Source: an uncultured Lachnospiraceae bacterium
GTDB lineage: Bacteria > Bacillota > Clostridia > Lachnospirales > Lachnospiraceae
Assembly (NCBI GenBank): GCA_947177925.1
Contig: CAMWWJ010000048.1
Span: 1 to 14,327 of the forward strand
Direction: 5' to 3'
DNA length: 14,327 bases
This document shows positions 1 to 7,661 of the stretch, piece by piece. The translations under genes and the position numbers were made by a program. Numbering within the stretch: position 1 is the stretch's first letter; each line of letters opens with the position of its first letter. The notes under the pieces are model-generated. The model had not been told where the DNA came from, ran no database searches, and worked only from the letters and a program-made list of their open reading frames with translations.

Positions 1-3000
1 ATATTAATAAATGCAGTTTTATAAATGAAGAAGAAGTTCAACAGTGGCTGTATTCAGAATTGATAAGGCTTAAACCGTTATTGAAAATCATGGAAACTTG
101 CCGTGGTAAGGCAGTTTCCTTTGCAAAACTTGCTTCAAATGTCTTTCCAGAAGTTACAGAAGAGATTGCGCAAAAAGCAGTAAGTGTATTGTTGTCAGTG
201 GCTCCGATGGCTAAGAACAAAGAGGGGCAGGTATTATTTCCATCTAGATTGCATATGATGTTCCGGGGAATTAGAGGGATTTACGCGTGTGCTAATCCTA
301 ATTGTTCTGAGAAGTATCATACTTCAAATATACCTTTGGGCAAGATATATATTGGCAATCATGATGATGTATGTAAATGTGGCGGAAAAATTTATGAATT
401 ATTGAATGATAGAACTTGTGGGGCCTTGTTTTTGAAGGGATACATTGATGAAGACGAACCACAGGCTCGTTTCGTATGGAATAAAAAAGGTATTGTTACG
501 GATAAAACTTTTAAAGAAATGCAGTATTACATAATTCCTAGCAATGCACATTTTAAAGCTAAGAAAGACGTTAAGACAGGATGGTTAAATTCTATTGCAG
601 GGCGTTTGGAAATGGATGATGGGCATGCAGGAGAGCCACAGTATATGCATGTTGCTTTTACATTGAAAAGCCCGAAAGACTCTCCCAATGTGTATACTTT
701 CTCAACATGTCCTCGATGTGGGAAAATGCATTTACATACTACGGATTTTTCGACAAAGGGAAATGAACCATTTTTCCATCTTGTTTCAGAACAGTTAATG
801 ATTCAGCCACCGATGATTACTGATCCCGAAAAATTGGAACTTACACCAAATGCGGGAAGAAAAGTATTATTGTTTTCAGATAGTAGACAGAGGGCGGCTA
901 CTCTGGCAAAAGAGCTTACGTCTGTTGCTGATGAAGATGCGATGAGAAAAGCATTGACGGTTTCTGCAAGAGAACTTCAGAAATGGGCAGACAGTACAGA
1001 CCATGAAGCGAGTATGGATTTGCTGTATGTTGCATTCTTAAAAATTGCATTAGATAATAAGTTAAGATTCTTTTATGGTGAGGACGAAAAGGATTTGCAT
1101 GACCATCTTCAGGAGATGAAAGAGGTTATCAATAGACAAGCTCAGAGAGGTGTAAGAAGAAATCGAAAAATCAACTATGTGGATTTAAAGAAGCAGCGAT
1201 TTGCAACTGTACCGGAGTTGTATTCAAGATATTTGCTTAAAATTTTATGTAGTAATTTCAGATCTTTCACTGACCTGGGTTTGTGTTGGATTGAACCATG
1301 TAATGGAACTTTGCTTGATGAAGTTTTGGATGATCTTGAACGAGATGAATCGGGGATTAGTGAAGAACAGTTCTTTGGATTATTTGCCGCATGGTGTGCT
1401 GAGATTTTAACAGACAGCTATGCATATGATTATGACATAAATCGAAATGTTAGAAGAAGTTTGACCAATATTCCTCGTTTTGGTATTGAGATTGATGGAA
1501 AACTTCCTGCACGTTTCGAAAAGTTATTAAAAGTAAATGGAATAGAGACGGATAAACAGAAATTAATTTACAAAGGCTTGTGTAAGTTTACCCAAAAAGG
1601 TAAGGATGAAAACGACAGATTGTTTTTGAATCCACAAGTTATTACTTTAAACTTTGATTCTGAACATACTTGGTATAAGTGTCCTGCCTGTGGTCGTGTA
1701 TTTCCATATACTCTTTGGGATAAGTGTGTCTGGTGTTGTGAAGGAATACCGAAGGTCATGACTAAAAATGAGTTTGAAGGATTAGAGTTTTGGAGACAGC
1801 CTATTCTTGATGCCGTTGCAGGAAAGAAAGATGCACTTATGACGAGGATTAATACTGAAGAACATACTGCGCAATTATCACACAAGGATCAAAGGATTGA
1901 TATGTGGTCTACAACAGAAGAGTATGAGTTAAGATTCCAGAATGTCTATATAGATGATAAGGGACCGGTTGATGTCCTTAGCTGCACGACTACAATGGAA
2001 GTTGGTATTGACATTGGTTCGTTAACGGCTGTTGGATTGAGAAATATTCCGCCTATGCGTGAAAATTATCAACAGAGAGCTGGTCGTGCGGGAAGAAGAG
2101 GTTCTGCAATATCAACGATTATTACATATACAGATAATGGACCGCATGATAGTTATTACTTCAATAATCCACAAAAAATAATAGCAGGAGAATCACGTCA
2201 TCCGTCAATAGATATCGATAATAGAAAACTGATATATCGGCATTTGAATGTAATTTATGTGTCTGAATTTCTTGACAAATATGATACTGCAGCGAATACA
2301 GTAGGTGTCATCGAATTTTTTAATTTATATCGGGACGAATTTTTAGCATTTGTAAAAGCAAAAAGATTTACTGACGATGAGATAAAGTCCTTAGTGCCGA
2401 GGTCAAAACGGGAATTCATAGATGAGCAGAAACAGGAATTTATAGTTGCGGTAAAATTATTATCAGAAAAAATTGATGCTTTTAAGGATGATTACTATGA
2501 TTCCAATGACAATGAAAAGAAATTGTTGGATGTGTTTTTGGAAGAAGGAATATTCCCGACTTATTCATTCCCAAGAAATGTTGTCGCTTTCAGTATTGAG
2601 GATAGCAAAGGAAGTAAGGTTGAGCAGGAACCAGACCGGGCATTGGATATGGCAATCAGTGAATATGCGCCAGGAAGACTGATTGTAGTAAATAAGAAGA
2701 CATACAAGTCGGGTGGTATTTATAATTTTCATTCAAAATTTAAGGATGAGGATAAAGAACATCCAGCAAGAAAGTATTTTGAGAGTAAAGAGTATTATAA
2801 GTCGCTGTTTTACTGTAAAAACACTGCTTGTAATTGGGTTGGATATGAGGATCCGGGAGAGAAATGTCCGTTCTGTTTACAGGAAAGTATAAAGTATCAG
2901 CACGTTATTAAGCCTTGGGGATTTGCTCCGATAGACGGAAGTAGCATACGAGAAGCTGAGGCAGAAGCAGAGATGTCGTATGCTGAATTACCGAGTTATG

Positions 3001-3962
3001 CGTCACCGATAAAAGATAGTGAAATGAAGCAATCGAGTGCCTATGAATTGGTAAGATATGGTCGATTGATTGATCAACCACTTACAATACTTAATCAGGG
3101 ATCTGAAGGAATGGGCTTTACAGTATGTGAAGATTGCGGAGCTGCTGTTCCAGGAGATGACAGATTAGGGCTTCAAAAAATACGACCACCATACAGACAT
3201 CCGAGATTAAGAATTCGTTGTACACATCCTGATAGTAGCATTACGAATGCATTTTTAGGACATAGTTTTTTGACTGATATGATTTTGATTGAAATAAGCT
3301 TAGATCCTAAAAATGTTAATACCAGACAAGAAGCTCTATGGATAAAAGGTGCTGCGCAAACACTTTCTGAAGCAATGGTTTTGGCTGCAGGTCAATTGTT
3401 GGACGTTGAATTCAATGATTTGAAAGGTGGATATCGATTGAGATATGCAACAGATAAGGTGTGTGTTGATATTTTTCTTTTTGATAGTTTGTCGAGTGGA
3501 GCTGGCTATAGTTCAATGCTTGCAGGACGCATTACAGATTTAATGGAAGAGACATATAAGGTGTTGGAATGTAAAAATCATTGTGCGACAGCTTGTCATG
3601 ATTGTTTGAAACATTACTGGAATCAGAGAGTGCAAAACTTGCTTGATAGGCATTTGGCTAAGCAGTTACTTGACTGGAGCAAAAATAAGAAAAAAGCGGA
3701 TCCAATTCCTTATGGTAGGCAAGCAACTCTTATTAAAGGAATAAAAGAGATGGCAAGTTTAGAGGAAGCCGGTTTTGATATTGTTTTTGAAAATAATAAA
3801 ATTTATGGCATAAGGGGAAACAGAAAAACGGAAATATATGTGCATCCTGCAATGTGGAATGCATATGACAGAATGATACCTAATGGAGCGATTCCGATTT
3901 CAGATAAAATAATCGTGAATTCCATGCCGTATGCTTATTCTATTATTAGAAATAGTTTATAA
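1..3962 (+). CDS. Large SF2 helicase with C-terminal DUF1998, DruE-like (5' end outside window)
   Basis: The frame is open to the left edge, so this is the C-terminal ~1,320 residues of a larger protein. The TTG at 60 is only the first start-like codon, not the true start. Numbering from it: residues 266-286 hold a helicase RecA2 motif (VLLFSDSRQRAA), 638-655 motif V (TTTMEVGIDIG) and 671-681 motif VI (QQRAGRAGRRG). Walker A and DEAH motifs must lie upstream. Cysteine pairs suggest zinc ribbons: C77/C82, C217/C220, C541/C544 with C556/C559, C919/C924 with C936/C939, and C1023/C1026. Residues ~1105-1205 match DUF1998, ending in a cysteine cluster (C1171, C1175, C1179, C1182) followed by NQ and LDR motifs. 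A giant single-chain helicase plus DUF1998 is characteristic of DruE of Druantia anti-phage systems. DISARM splits these between DrmA and DrmB, and MrfA/YprA is much shorter. DpdJ-type or unnamed relatives remain possible. It is visibly more AT-rich and TTA/TTG-rich than the right-hand operon, suggesting transfer. Confidence 0.8.
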   Translation, partial: INKCSFINEEEVQQWLYSELIRLKPLLKIMETCRGKAVSFAKLASNVFPEVTEEIAQKAVSVLLSVAPMAKNKEGQVLFPSRLHMMFRGIRGIYACANPNCSEKYHTSNIPLGKIYIGNHDDVCKCGGKIYELLNDRTCGALFLKGYIDEDEPQARFVWNKKGIVTDKTFKEMQYYIIPSNAHFKAKKDVKTGWLNSIAGRLEMDDGHAGEPQYMHVAFTLKSPKDSPNVYTFSTCPRCGKMHLHTTDFSTKGNEPFFHLVSEQLMIQPPMITDPEKLELTPNAGRKVLLFSDSRQRAATLAKELTSVADEDAMRKALTVSARELQKWADSTDHEASMDLLYVAFLKIALDNKLRFFYGEDEKDLHDHLQEMKEVINRQAQRGVRRNRKINYVDLKKQRFATVPELYSRYLLKILCSNFRSFTDLGLCWIEPCNGTLLDEVLDDLERDESGISEEQFFGLFAAWCAEILTDSYAYDYDINRNVRRSLTNIPRFGIEIDGKLPARFEKLLKVNGIETDKQKLIYKGLCKFTQKGKDENDRLFLNPQVITLNFDSEHTWYKCPACGRVFPYTLWDKCVWCCEGIPKVMTKNEFEGLEFWRQPILDAVAGKKDALMTRINTEEHTAQLSHKDQRIDMWSTTEEYELRFQNVYIDDKGPVDVLSCTTTMEVGIDIGSLTAVGLRNIPPMRENYQQRAGRAGRRGSAISTIITYTDNGPHDSYYFNNPQKIIAGESRHPSIDIDNRKLIYRHLNVIYVSEFLDKYDTAANTVGVIEFFNLYRDEFLAFVKAKRFTDDEIKSLVPRSKREFIDEQKQEFIVAVKLLSEKIDAFKDDYYDSNDNEKKLLDVFLEEGIFPTYSFPRNVVAFSIEDSKGSKVEQEPDRALDMAISEYAPGRLIVVNKKTYKSGGIYNFHSKFKDEDKEHPARKYFESKEYYKSLFYCKNTACNWVGYEDPGEKCPFCLQESIKYQHVIKPWGFAPIDGSSIREAEAEAEMSYAELPSYASPIKDSEMKQSSAYELVRYGRLIDQPLTILNQGSEGMGFTVCEDCGAAVPGDDRLGLQKIRPPYRHPRLRIRCTHPDSSITNAFLGHSFLTDMILIEISLDPKNVNTRQEALWIKGAAQTLSEAMVLAAGQLLDVEFNDLKGGYRLRYATDKVCVDIFLFDSLSSGAGYSSMLAGRITDLMEETYKVLECKNHCATACHDCLKHYWNQRVQNLLDRHLAKQLLDWSKNKKKADPIPYGRQATLIKGIKEMASLEEAGFDIVFENNKIYGIRGNRKTEIYVHPAMWNAYDRMIPNGAIPISDKIIVNSMPYAYSIIRNSL

Positions 3963-4100
3963 ATACTACTTTAGAGCATTTTCCTGGTAGAAGGTCGATA
4001 TTATGGTAGCAGCTAGTTAAGCACGAGATTACCATATAAAATATTATAATAAATTTAAAATACCCAAGAAACTACTTTACTTTTATAACATGTGTTTCCA
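3963..4100. other. Probable right end of a defence island / insertion junction
   Basis: This short AT-rich stretch separates the helicase stop from the point where deacetylase homology stops (about 4095-4100). It contains a 9-base direct repeat (ACTACTTTA at 3965-3973 and 4071-4079). It also has an imperfect hairpin with 7-base arms (4002-4008 and 4030-4036, 21-base loop). At the junction there is a small palindrome (ATGTG at 4090-4094, CACAT at 4099-4103). No integrase gene, tRNA or perfect attachment repeat is visible. Calling it an element end is an inference from the truncated gene beside it. Confidence 0.45.
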
Positions 4101-4641
4101 CATCCCATTGTATTGCATAATACCCACATGCCCTGGCATTGGTTATGACATGATTGTCATAGTCTCCATAAGGAGGACGAAACAGGAACATATCATATCC
4201 GGTCAGTTCCTTGACCTTGTTATGTACCTTCATCAATTCATCCTGACATTGTTCATCGGTGAGCTTTGACATATTTTTGTGGTTCTCACTGTGGTTTCCA
4301 AGATCATGGCCATTGGCAAGAATTGCTTTTACGTCGTCAGGATAGGATTCCACCCACCCGCCTGTCATAAAGAAAGTGACATGTACATCATGTTTTTTGA
4401 GTATATCTAATATCGTGGAAGTATCTTCATTGCCCCAGGCTGCATCAAAGCTTAGGGCAACTTTTTTTTCGTCTGTTTCCACACAATAGATGGGAAGTTC
4501 CCGGCCATCCACACTATTGCTTACCGTTACATTTTCAGAAGCATATTTGCCGATTGCCAGTGCAAGAAACAGCATACCAAACCAAAAGAAACCGGACTTT
4601 ACAAATCTTTTCACGGTTTGGAAGAAATTCTTTTTTTCCAT
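4072..4641 (-). pseudogene. Polysaccharide deacetylase (PdaB-like), 3'-truncated
   Basis: This is a membrane-anchored NodB-fold carbohydrate esterase (CE4) of the kind that deacetylates peptidoglycan or spore cortex outside the membrane. The ATG at 4641 is preferred because GGTGA lies just upstream; an in-frame ATG at 4671 lacks a ribosome binding site. A transmembrane anchor covers roughly residues 17-35. NodB motifs follow: motif 1 as SFDAAWG (second Asp replaced by Ala, as in PdaB-type proteins), motif 2 as the HSENH metal-binding site, and motif 3 as RPPYG. Homology stops after QWDV, where relatives continue with a DW motif, about 50 more residues and the LxxH motif 5. Here nine unrelated codons lead to a stop at 4072-4074. 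Loss of motif 5 suggests an inactive or impaired product. The break coincides with the helicase-side DNA, so an insertion probably cut the gene; the missing 3' end may lie beyond the far end of the island. Confidence 0.75.
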
Positions 4642-4824
4642 AAAATTCACCGTATTGATTCTTATTGCCATAATATATGACAGAAATGGCTTTTCCTATT
4701 CCTGCTACTTTATTGACATCCTGTGAGACTGGATAAATGCTAAAAAAACCGGGATATGACAATGTAGTCAAAGCATAATTTTTGGAGGTTTTTAACAAAA
4801 AAATAGAAAATTTTGTACGCAGGG
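4642..4824. other. Divergent intergenic region
   Basis: The leftward deacetylase and the rightward surface-protein gene share an intergenic region of about 400 bases. In this left part I see AT-rich sequence only, with no convincing promoter for the deacetylase, no RNA gene and no ORF with a ribosome binding site. The rightward promoter and the leader hairpin are listed separately. Confidence 0.5.
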
Positions 4825-4853
4825 TAGACAAGTGAAAAACGAAATGCTACAAT
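4825..4853 (+). promoter_or_regulatory. SigA-type promoter for the surface-protein gene
   Basis: The -35 hexamer TAGACA (4825-4830) is separated by exactly 17 bases from the -10 hexamer TACAAT (4848-4853). Each differs from consensus at one position. Transcription would start near 4860, leaving a leader of about 180 bases before the preferred start codon at 5043. Confidence 0.7.
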
Positions 4854-4970
4854 ACAATTCCTTTCCAAGATGTGATACGGTCTATCGCATTTTCCCAAAC
4901 AAAAATGAAATGATAAGAAAAGGAGATGGTTCAAAAACAAGAAGAGAGATGGGGGACTTTATTTGGACAG

Positions 4971-5000
4971 TGGGCAGAAACAGAAAAACACATCTGCCCA
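4971..5000 (+). promoter_or_regulatory. Leader hairpin upstream of the surface-protein gene
   Basis: Perfect 8-base arms TGGGCAGA (4971-4978) and TCTGCCCA (4993-5000) enclose a 14-base loop inside the long leader of the following gene. No T-run follows, so it is not an obvious terminator. It could affect mRNA stability or translation. I do not recognise a riboswitch class here. Confidence 0.35.
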
Positions 5001-5042
5001 ATACAGGGAACGAATAAAGGAATGAAAAAAGAAAGGATAACT

Positions 5043-7535
5043 ATGAAAATATTACAAGTAATCAAAAAAAGGAAAAAGGTATTTAAGGCAGGGCTGGCAG
5101 CCCTGGCCATGATATTTCTGTTAGAGGATACTGTTTATGCTGCAACCAACAAATCGGGTTGTGAAAGCAAAGGAACGGTAACGGCTGTTTACGACACTGC
5201 AGGTACAGGCGCTAATGGATATTATAAGAAGAATGGCAAAGTAATTGTCTCTTATAATACGGGAGATCCGAAAGAAAGCTGCAGCGATACTACTTATCAA
5301 TATGTGGGAATCACCAATAAAGTGGAAGTGCCTCAAATTGATGCTTCGGAAACCAATGTATCGGGAGGCGGGCATGTGTGCAATGGGCATACTTCCAATT
5401 CGGCAGAATGGAAACACTGGTTTGGTCTTTCGGGAACTGTTCTATATGGTATGGGAACGAAAAACATAGGTTCTGTAACCGTAACGGAGGAGGAGTATAA
5501 AAAGTGCAGCTATGCCATTGCGGGACCCTCCTCTTCCTTTGGGGATGGACTGGGGAGCAATGGAAAATTTCATTGGATTGTTTTGTATAAGAAGCTTCCT
5601 TCCGCTATAGGAGCTGCAAGCATTGATGAGACACCGCCTGTTGTGGAATTGAGCGCCACACCTTCTGGAAGGACTGCAGTAAATCCCGCAAACGGCAGAA
5701 CGTATGGGACTCAGGCGGTTTTGGCGGCAGCATCTACCGATCAGGAGTCAAGACCTCATAAAACAAAGACCTTCCGTTTTAAAAATACTTCCGGCAATAT
5801 AACAGACTGGATTGCTGCCAACAGCGAAAATAAAAAGGCAGCAGCTTCCACTTATACAGTAAATGCCAATAGCAGCTATTATGTAGAAACACAGGACCAG
5901 CTGGGAAATGGCATTACAAGCAAAGGAGTCTCCGTTGATTTTATAGACGTAACAGCTCCAACAGCCATGCTTGAAAAAGCGGTTCATGAAAAGGTAATCA
6001 TAAACGGAAAAGAATGGACAGCCACAACTATTACACTGAGTGCTTCGGCAAGCGACAGCGGAGCAGGGCTTCCTGCAAGGCCATATTGCTTTGACGGGGT
6101 TACCTGGACCGGAACGAAAGAGTATGTCATCAGCCAGAATGGTACATATCAAGTGAAAGTTCAGGATGCGCTGGGAAATATGGTTACAAAATCCATAACG
6201 GTGGATAACTTCGACAGGAATGCGCCGGAAGGAGAAGTAAACACGAATTATGAAAACAGCATTACCATTGGAGAAAAGACATGGTCCAAAGACAGGGCAG
6301 TATTGGAGGTTCAGGCAAGAGATGAAGGCTGTGGACTGGATGAAGCGCCCTATTCCTTTGATGGTGGAGAAAGCTGGACGTTGGAAAACAGACATGCCTT
6401 TTCCGAAAACGGAAAATATGAAATCAAGGTAAGAGATAGTTTACATAATATCAAAACTGTATCCGTGGAGATAGAAGGAATTGACAGGACAGCGCCTGTA
6501 ATCGAAGAAATAAAAATGGAGCCTGACAACTGGAAATCAGGAAATGCGGTAATAAAGGTCACTGCCAAAGATAATGAGGATGGCTGTGGACTTGCAAAAG
6601 CTGCCTATTCCTACGATGGCGGCAAAAGCTGGACGGAAAAAAATGAAATCATGCTTTCTAAGTCTGAGGATCTGGAAATTCAGGTAAGAGACCAGCTTGG
6701 AAATACTGTAAATCAGGCTTTTCAAGCAAAGCGAACCCCGGATGAGGAGGAAAAAAAGAGCTCTGATGATGATGATGATGACGATGATGATAAAAAGAAG
6801 AAAGATGATAAGGACGGTGATGGTGACAAGGATGATGATAAAAAGAAGGAAAATAAAATAAAGGAAGGAGACGGCAAAGAAAAAGAAAAGGATCGAAAAA
6901 GCAAAAAGGACCAAAAGGACGGTGGGGTTGAAACAGTACCGGGAGAAGGAATGATTACACCTGAAAAGAAGGATGCCAAAAGTGCGGAAAAGAAAAAAGA
7001 CACAAAAAGCATTCCCGGGGATACCGATACAAGGAACGACAACAACCAGGGAGAGAAAAAGAATCAGGAAGAGATAACAGAAAAAAACTATCAGGTACCC
7101 CTTCCGATTTTAGAGGAAGAAAAAGAGCAGATTGAAATAGAAGAATATGAAATGAATGACACAAAGGCAAAAAAGGCAGAAAAAACATTTTTTCAAAAGT
7201 TATGTATTTCAGCTCTGCTTGCTATACTATTGTTAGGATTATTAGGACTTTTCCTATGGTATTTATTTGTATTCTGTAAATTTAAAGCGGTTCTTTACGG
7301 AAGAGAAGACGGCAGATATAAAAGGCTTGGAACGGTTACGATTTCCCAAAAGAATGAGCAGCATACTGCGGATATTCCGGACGAACTGCTACAGCAGATT
7401 AGTGGAAATTATTATCGGCTTAAGGTAAATCCTGCTTATCTATTTGAACAGGAGGGAGAAGACATCTATATCCATATTGAGGAAAGGATGTTGAAAAAGC
7501 AGGTTGAAAAGCAGATTGACTTTTATGTAGGCTGA
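5043..7535 (+). CDS. Secreted Ig-like repeat protein with C-terminal membrane anchor (unnamed family)
   Basis: Not recognised as a named family. The ATG at 5043 is chosen because AAGGA precedes it and a classical signal peptide starts there (KKRKK n-region, hydrophobic core, VYA cleavage near residue 33). The frame extends up to an ATG at 4926, but that start would put 39 unrelated residues ahead of the signal peptide. The mature 830-residue protein has an N-terminal domain (about 34-194) with four cysteines (C40, C80, C113, C155). Four Ig-like repeats begin at about 195, 302, 391 and 481; the last three share a D-x-x-AP opening, a Y-x-(F/Y)DG-x-x-W core and a QVRDxLGN-like ending. An Asp/Lys-rich spacer (567 to about 627, nine consecutive Asp at 575-583) and a further charged linker follow. 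One transmembrane helix (about 720-744) and an 84-residue cytoplasmic tail close it. It is probably a cell-surface adhesin, sensor or wall-spanning structural protein; function unknown. Confidence 0.8.
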   Translation: MKILQVIKKRKKVFKAGLAALAMIFLLEDTVYAATNKSGCESKGTVTAVYDTAGTGANGYYKKNGKVIVSYNTGDPKESCSDTTYQYVGITNKVEVPQIDASETNVSGGGHVCNGHTSNSAEWKHWFGLSGTVLYGMGTKNIGSVTVTEEEYKKCSYAIAGPSSSFGDGLGSNGKFHWIVLYKKLPSAIGAASIDETPPVVELSATPSGRTAVNPANGRTYGTQAVLAAASTDQESRPHKTKTFRFKNTSGNITDWIAANSENKKAAASTYTVNANSSYYVETQDQLGNGITSKGVSVDFIDVTAPTAMLEKAVHEKVIINGKEWTATTITLSASASDSGAGLPARPYCFDGVTWTGTKEYVISQNGTYQVKVQDALGNMVTKSITVDNFDRNAPEGEVNTNYENSITIGEKTWSKDRAVLEVQARDEGCGLDEAPYSFDGGESWTLENRHAFSENGKYEIKVRDSLHNIKTVSVEIEGIDRTAPVIEEIKMEPDNWKSGNAVIKVTAKDNEDGCGLAKAAYSYDGGKSWTEKNEIMLSKSEDLEIQVRDQLGNTVNQAFQAKRTPDEEEKKSSDDDDDDDDDKKKKDDKDGDGDKDDDKKKENKIKEGDGKEKEKDRKSKKDQKDGGVETVPGEGMITPEKKDAKSAEKKKDTKSIPGDTDTRNDNNQGEKKNQEEITEKNYQVPLPILEEEKEQIEIEEYEMNDTKAKKAEKTFFQKLCISALLAILLLGLLGLFLWYLFVFCKFKAVLYGREDGRYKRLGTVTISQKNEQHTADIPDELLQQISGNYYRLKVNPAYLFEQEGEDIYIHIEERMLKKQVEKQIDFYVG
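6765..6791 (+). repeat. GAT/GAC trinucleotide tract encoding nine Asp
   Basis: Nine consecutive Asp codons, eight GAT and one GAC, form a near-perfect trinucleotide microsatellite within the surface-protein gene. Gain or loss of units would keep the reading frame and change only spacer length and charge. Confidence 0.8.
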
Positions 7536-7556
7536 CAGAAGGAATAAACTGTATAA

Positions 7557-7601
7557 AAGTGAAAGCTCCCTGTTAAAATTTAACAGTTGGAGTTTTCACT
7601 T
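7557..7601 (+). terminator. Long hairpin, probable terminator of the surface-protein gene
   Basis: The outer arms pair over 13 bases (7557-7569 with 7589-7601, one G-T pair). A two-base bulge (7587-7588) separates them from an inner 8-base perfect stem (7570-7577 with 7579-7586), although the innermost pairs would open to leave a workable loop. GGAG in the 3' arm is followed by TTTTCACTT, a moderately T-rich tail rather than a clean T-run. It sits 21 bases after the stop codon, which fits a terminator. Its 3' arm overlaps the likely -35 of the next promoter. Confidence 0.55.
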
Positions 7602-7622
7602 ACCAGAGAAGTGTGCTATAAT
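7594..7622 (+). promoter_or_regulatory. Promoter of the glycosyltransferase-hisC-hslO-nadE operon
   Basis: A perfect -10 hexamer TATAAT (7617-7622) is preceded by TG one base upstream, giving an extended -10. The 17-base-spaced -35 position reads TTTCAC (7594-7599), which is weak, as is usual with an extended -10. The -35 lies within the 3' arm of the preceding hairpin. The start codon at 7662 follows about 40 bases downstream. Confidence 0.65.
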
Positions 7623-7661
7623 ACCACGTAACTGAGAGAATGGAAAGGAAACCGGCTTTGT

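Noticed and set aside
60..62. TTG at 60 as the helicase start codon
   Set aside because: The frame stays open to the window edge and the ATP-binding half of the helicase is missing, so the true start lies upstream.
4002..4036. Hairpin between helicase and deacetylase as a bidirectional terminator
   Set aside because: Arms of only seven bases, a 21-base loop and no T-run; too weak to call a terminator.
4832..5017. 61-codon GTG-start ORF upstream of the surface protein
   Set aside because: It starts inside the predicted promoter, lacks a ribosome binding site and resembles no protein I know.
4926..5042. ATG at 4926 as the start of the surface protein
   Set aside because: It would place 39 residues unlike a leader before a complete signal peptide, and its AAGGAG abuts the ATG with almost no spacing; the ATG at 5043 is better.
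6722..7188. Minus-strand Ser/Phe/Leu-rich ORFs opposite the surface-protein spacer
   Set aside because: They are the complement of GAT/GAA/AAA-rich coding sequence, which produces low-complexity shadow frames with no start signals.
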